NCBI RefSeq assembly: GCF_001026695.1
Contig: NZ_LDNB01000014.1
Coordinates: 1-64,000 of the forward strand
DNA from: Neobacillus vireti
Lineage (GTDB): Bacteria; Bacillota; Bacilli; Bacillales; Cytobacillaceae
Direction of reading: 5' to 3'
Length of the DNA stretch: 64,000 bases
Part shown: one piece after another, positions 60,544 to 64,000 of the stretch
How positions within the stretch are numbered: the stretch's first letter is position 1
Layout of the letters: each line of letters begins with the position of its first letter
Program-made: the position numbers and the translations under genes
Notes under the pieces: model-generated
What the model saw: the letters and a program-made list of their open reading frames with translations, nothing else
What the model was told of the DNA's origin: nothing
The model's database searches: none

Positions 60544-60593
60544 TAGTTTAGCATGTTATTTGAGTTTTAAATTCAAACTTTTCAAGCACCCTA

Positions 60594-61226
60594 CTATGGA
60601 CTTTCAATCACATTTCCTTCTGCCGGAATCGGATACTCTTTCAGCAACCGGGCAAAATGCAGTAAATTGTAAGCAGTTATTTTTGCGTGTTGCATCGTAA
60701 AATCGTTCTCTTTCCCGTTTGCCTCAATAAAGGATGGACCAGGGCCCGCTTCTCCCACCCAATAGGTATCCACATTTGGAGGAATCGTAAATCCAATATG
60801 CGACAATGCGTAAATTAGGTAGCTTGAGACGTTTTTCCCACCGTCTTCATTCCCGGTCACAACCACTCCGCCCACTTTGTTATAGTAAATGTACTGGCCT
60901 TTATCGTTCGTAAGACTGCTTCCACCATACAATCTTTCTACAACCAAAGTGGCCAGACTGCTCTGTTCGCCAAGCCAAATCGGTGAGCCAAGCAAAAGGA
61001 TATCCGCCTGCTTCACTTTTTCAAAAATCTCTGGCCATTGATCCTTATCATTCACTGCCTCATGGGTAATTCCAAGGCCGATATTATAATCAGCCATCCT
61101 GAGCACTTCCGTCTCTGCTCTGTTTTCATCAAAAATTTTTACAATCTCGTTAATCAGCGCACGGGTATTGGATTGCTGTGTGCTGTCTTTCAAACTGCAA
61201 TTTAAAACTAGCGCTTTAATGCTCAT
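60594..61226 (-). CDS. Flavodoxin-fold NAD(P)H oxidoreductase
   Basis: A 210-aa FMN-type protein (KALVLNCSLKDSTQQSNTRAL opening with the phosphate loop, ILLLGSPIWLGEQSS as the flavin loop, GGVVVTGNEDGGKN later). Flavodoxin-like fold of the NADPH-dependent FMN reductase group. Substrate unknown. GGAGATG site. Confidence 0.88.
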   Translation of the reverse strand: MSIKALVLNCSLKDSTQQSNTRALINEIVKIFDENRAETEVLRMADYNIGLGITHEAVNDKDQWPEIFEKVKQADILLLGSPIWLGEQSSLATLVVERLYGGSSLTNDKGQYIYYNKVGGVVVTGNEDGGKNVSSYLIYALSHIGFTIPPNVDTYWVGEAGPGPSFIEANGKENDFTMQHAKITAYNLLHFARLLKEYPIPAEGNVIESP

Positions 61227-61477
61227 TGATACATCTCCTTAGGTCATGGTAATAGTATTTCTATACCCTGAGAATTTTTTATAAAACTAGACTGCAAAAC
61301 GATTCCTCGAACAAAACCGCAATAGTCTTAAATAATATCTCTTCTTGAACAAAAGGGTAGTTTAAGAATAAGTTGATGAAATTTATTGAAAAATTTTATA
61401 CTTAATTATATTATTATACATAGAATATCTATATACATAGAATGTTTATAATGCTAAATAAAATTAAGGAGATTACA
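61227..61477. other. Intergenic region before the DUF5412 gene
   Basis: AT-rich with TATATTATTATAC and repeated ATACATAGAAT; promoters likely but not pinned. No gene. Confidence 0.35.
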
Positions 61478-61852
61478 ATGAAAAGTAAAATATCAATACT
61501 TAAAGTGTTACTTATTTTGGGACTGTTATTTGCAGGAATTATTGCATATGGAGTGTATTGGGTTTTCTTTGATTGGAGCCGATTTAAAGATGAATTAATC
61601 AACCAATCTACTTCTCCAAATGGTACATATACGATAAATGCATATCTATCTAATGGTGGTGCAACAGTTTCGTATGCAGTTTTGGGAGAATTAGTCTTTA
61701 ATAAAGAAAATAAAAGATCGAAGAAAATATATTGGCAATATAGAGAGGAAAACGCAAAAATAGAATGGATAGATGACAATACAGTGATTATAAATAACGT
61801 GGAACTGATGTTACCTAATGAAACCTATGATTATAGAAGTGGGATAAAATAA
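61478..61852 (+). CDS. DUF5412-like exported protein
   Basis: A 124-aa protein with one N-terminal TM helix (residues ~9-29) and an outside beta domain (PNGTYTINAYLSNGGATVSYAVLGEL, WIDDNTVIINNVEL). The pattern matches DUF5412. The ATG 61478 follows AAGGAGATTACA; the frame extends to 61442 without a site. Function unknown. Confidence 0.82.
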   Translation: MKSKISILKVLLILGLLFAGIIAYGVYWVFFDWSRFKDELINQSTSPNGTYTINAYLSNGGATVSYAVLGELVFNKENKRSKKIYWQYREENAKIEWIDDNTVIINNVELMLPNETYDYRSGIK

Positions 61853-61918
61853 TTATTAAAAATTATTTTATTGAAAGAAAAAGTAATATTTGGGCTAGTG
61901 GAAAGGAGATAAAGTTTG

Positions 61919-62227
61919 ATGATTAAGAGGAAATTTTTAGTCCTTTTATTTTTAATAGCAAACCTTTTAGTCTTACTGTCACCATTTTTCAGCAAAAATT
62001 TCGTAAGCAATTATGATGATCTAAAAAATGCTGCATTTGGTTTTCCGTTTTCTTTTGTTAATCAAGACCTATCCAGCTATGACCCACCATTTCCTTATGT
62101 TATGTCTATTTCTTCTCCCTGGGAAAATCCTATGTCAATAAATCTGTTATCTTTAATTGCCTCTTTGTTGGTTGTAAATGTACCAATTTATGTTATTTAC
62201 TATATATATGGTTTACTCAGGAAGTAA
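61919..62227 (+). CDS. Two-TM membrane protein, unknown
   Basis: A 102-aa protein with TM helices near residues 6-23 and 78-98 and an outside loop between them (NYDDLKNAAFGFPFSFVNQ). ATG behind GAAAGGAGATAAAGTTTG. Family unknown; it follows the DUF5412 gene and may be in its operon. Confidence 0.7.
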   Translation: MIKRKFLVLLFLIANLLVLLSPFFSKNFVSNYDDLKNAAFGFPFSFVNQDLSSYDPPFPYVMSISSPWENPMSINLLSLIASLLVVNVPIYVIYYIYGLLRK

Positions 62228-62386
62228 TTTTTCATAATTTTCAGCACTTAGTTCCAAAGTGTCTTATTCGACTAGACGGGGCAGGTTAGTACAAGAAGAA
62301 TTCAAGTTAATAATAGCCTTTAGCAGAGAATTATTGGGATGTAATACTAAACTGAATAAAAGGAAATTAAAGGACTGATTCAATTA

Positions 62387-62824
62387 ATGGATATTAGAAA
62401 ACCTAACAATTTTGAACTAAAAAAGGTATTATCTCTTTCTCCACAAGCTGTTTATGATGGCACATTAGGTGAAGTAGAACCTACAAAAGAAAAAATTGAC
62501 CAACTTGTTAAACCACTTTTGGAAAAGGGAAGCTATTATTTAATAGCAACAGAAAACGATAAATTAATGGGCTGGATTCTTATAGGGGCTAGCAAAGACC
62601 AATTTACTGATATGATGAATGGATTTATTTACGAACTATTTGTTATAGAAGAATTTAGAGGGAATGGGATTTCCAAACTGTTAATGAGGGCAGGTATTGA
62701 CCATCTAAAACAAGATGGATATTCAGAAATCCGTCTAAGTGCATTTGCGGGGAATCAAGCAATTAAACTGTATGAAAAATTGGGATTTACCATTAGGACA
62801 ATTACTATGAGTTTGCAGTTATAA
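62387..62824 (+). CDS. GNAT-family N-acetyltransferase
   Basis: A 145-aa GNAT: ELFVIEEFRGNGISKLLMRAGIDHLKQDG contains the acetyl-CoA pyrophosphate motif (RGNGIS) and LYEKLGF the C-terminal motif. Substrate unknown. Confidence 0.9.
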   Translation: MDIRKPNNFELKKVLSLSPQAVYDGTLGEVEPTKEKIDQLVKPLLEKGSYYLIATENDKLMGWILIGASKDQFTDMMNGFIYELFVIEEFRGNGISKLLMRAGIDHLKQDGYSEIRLSAFAGNQAIKLYEKLGFTIRTITMSLQL

Positions 62825-62989
62825 GAAACTAACTTATTTCATTAACGGGGGCTTTTGTTAAGGATGATATGATCGCTGCGGCGGTCTTTTCTTGTTGCAC
62901 TAACAGGGCAAGTTACTTTAAGAATGATTATAATTGAATAAAGAACTTAACTCAGAAGTGTTGCAGTTTCTTAATTATGGAGGTAAATG

Positions 62990-63412
62990 ATGAAGTTTTT
63001 TATAAAGTTAAATACTATTAGTGCCTTATACGCTGTAGCGTTGTTTATAGCAATCGAACTAATAGTAAATGTATCTCATATTAGTACGTTAACTGGATGG
63101 GAATGGGATAATGTTTATTGTGTAATTGCTGTTATTAATGTTATTGGACTTCTACTTTCGACAATTTTATTCATTTTCTTAACAAAAAAATGGACTATAG
63201 GTAGAAAATACAGCTATTTGTCACTCCTTTTGTGGGCACCATATTTTATTCTTTTTTTCTCTTTTTTCCCTGTTGTTTTTCCTATTAATGCAGGAGTAAC
63301 ACTTTTTCCGAGATTTAGCCTTCTGATTTATGGGTCGGTCATTCTGTTTCCTGTTTACATATTATTTATTAATCTATATGCTTCACCTCTACGTACAGAT
63401 TATGAGGAATAA
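62990..63412 (+). CDS. Four-TM membrane protein, unknown
   Basis: A 140-aa protein with four TM helices. ATG chosen at 62990, six bases behind GGAGG; the ATG one codon earlier is only three bases away. Family not recognised. Confidence 0.75.
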   Translation: MKFFIKLNTISALYAVALFIAIELIVNVSHISTLTGWEWDNVYCVIAVINVIGLLLSTILFIFLTKKWTIGRKYSYLSLLLWAPYFILFFSFFPVVFPINAGVTLFPRFSLLIYGSVILFPVYILFINLYASPLRTDYEE

Positions 63413-63486
63413 GGCGTTAATAATGATGATCACTTTTTGCACCTAATTCATCTCGCTTATTGACCTAACGGTGAACAAACTAAAAA

Positions 63487-63525
63487 AGCTGCAAATAGTC
63501 CGAATCAGGATACTAAATGCAGCTT
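63487..63525 (-). terminator. Terminator of the SMR genes
   Basis: A stem AAGCTGCA/TGCAGCTT with an inner TAGTCC/GGATACTA pairing; TTTTTTAG follows on the minus strand. Confidence 0.85.
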
Positions 63526-63558
63526 ATTTTCTTCATAATACAATCTAAATACTCCTTT

Positions 63559-63873
63559 TTATGAGACGAGTTTCAGACCTATTGCAGCACATAAAACCAT
63601 AGCTATGAAAATTAACCTTTTCCAGTCCTTTGATTCGCCATATAAAAGCATTCCTAATATCGCTCCGCCAGATGCACCAATTCCTGTCCAAATTGCATAA
63701 GCTGTTCCCATAGGGAGTGAATTCATTGCATAAGCAAGAAATAAAAAGCTTGCCCCAAACCCTAGTAATAATAGAATGAATGATTGCCAATTACGGTCCA
63801 TATGCAATTTATTTATCATAGCAACACCAAACATTTCACAAAAACCTGCTAAGATTAAAGAAATCCATGCCAT
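63559..63873 (-). CDS. SMR-family exporter subunit
   Basis: A 104-aa four-TM small multidrug resistance protein. AWISLILAGFCEMFGVAMINK has the conserved membrane Glu (residue ~13), and GTAYAIWTGIGASGGAILGML is the SMR TM3 signature. Works as a dimer with the partner encoded upstream (overlap TAATG). The pair resembles YkkCD/YvdRS; YkkCD-type pairs export guanidinium, but no riboswitch is in the window, so the substrate is open. Confidence 0.93.
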   Translation of the reverse strand: MAWISLILAGFCEMFGVAMINKLHMDRNWQSFILLLLGFGASFLFLAYAMNSLPMGTAYAIWTGIGASGGAILGMLLYGESKDWKRLIFIAMVLCAAIGLKLVS

Positions 63874-64000
63874 TAGGATTCGTCTCCTTTCTGAACAGTA
63901 TCGTTTGTAACTAATTTCAAGCCAATTACTCCTGCTAATAAAAGTAAAATTAAGAGTACCTTTTCCACTTTAAATGGTTCGCCATAGAATAGAATTTCTG
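63873..64000 (-). CDS. SMR-family exporter subunit, partial
   Basis: The C-terminal ~42 codons (LFYGEPFKVEKVLLILLLLA then GVIGLKLVT) of a second SMR protein; the rest lies beyond the window. Its stop overlaps the next ATG by one base, so the two subunits are co-translated, as in paired SMR exporters. Confidence 0.88.
   Translation of the reverse strand, partial: EILFYGEPFKVEKVLLILLLLAGVIGLKLVTNDTVQKGDES

Overview
The window looks like a chromosomal segment of a low-GC, spore-former-type Bacillaceae (Bacillus/Neobacillus-like). Supporting this are a long tRNA cluster in the order of the B. subtilis trnB array, GGAGG-type ribosome binding sites with frequent TTG/GTG starts, U-tailed terminator hairpins, a CcpA-type cre box, and recognisable Bacillus families (HxlR-HxlAB, YwnA-YwnB, PaiB, YuxH-like, YusV, CspB-like, YkkCD-like SMR pair). 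The species is inferred, not proven.

Layout. 1-1392: twelve tRNA genes (Pro, Ala, Ser, fMet, Asp, Phe, Tyr, His, Cys, Gly, Ile, Asn), with two partial 5' tRNA duplications and a degenerate tRNA-Ile. 1.5-6.7 kb: HAD phosphatase, NCS2 (uracil-type) permease, small membrane protein, metallo-beta-lactamase-fold hydrolase, and the divergent Rrf2 regulator/NAD(P)-binding pair ywnA-ywnB with visible operators. 6.7-9.5 kb: CPBP protease divergent from a NarL-type two-component system; the whole module recurs at 21.5-24.4 kb. 9.7-16.1 kb: TetR/membrane protein operon, broken yusV, MFS exporter, nonsense-truncated LprI-like lipoprotein, and the hxlAB/hxlR formaldehyde-detoxification locus. 16.4-21.3 kb: PatB/MalY C-S lyase, DauR/YheO-like regulator with a cre box, MFS exporter, alpha/beta hydrolase. 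25-32 kb: membrane protein, serine hydrolase, complete polar amino acid ABC transporter, a MITE-like element, DoxX protein, hypothetical exported protein. 32.4-33.7 kb: gene graveyard (shattered MHS symporter, C-terminal scrap of a second alpha/beta hydrolase). 34-39.3 kb: lipoprotein, class I aldolase, then a minus-strand type VII secretion effector module (WXG100-like partner, glycine-zipper effector, multi-TM candidate immunity protein, two DUF5085-like proteins). 41-50.7 kb: YesMN-type two-component system plus sugar ABC transporter, TIM-barrel protein, FAD oxidoreductase and DUF4127 protein, apparently one unassigned carbohydrate pathway. 50.7-64 kb: small housekeeping or stress genes (PaiB, EAL-HDOD, SRPBCC, CWC, DinB, CspB-like, ArsR-SRPBCC, GyrI-like/WYL, flavodoxin, GNAT, SMR pair).

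The most unusual layer is non-coding. Three intergenic arrays carry short cores spaced 20-21 bp apart (two helical turns), one built into four 113-bp tandem units; a related array lies inside a 295-bp inverted-repeat-bounded element. A ~60-bp palindromic repeat and GGGAC...GTCCC hairpin tags are scattered through gene ends, and one copy has truncated a coding sequence. Two nearly identical 34-codon membrane peptide genes lie 11 kb apart.
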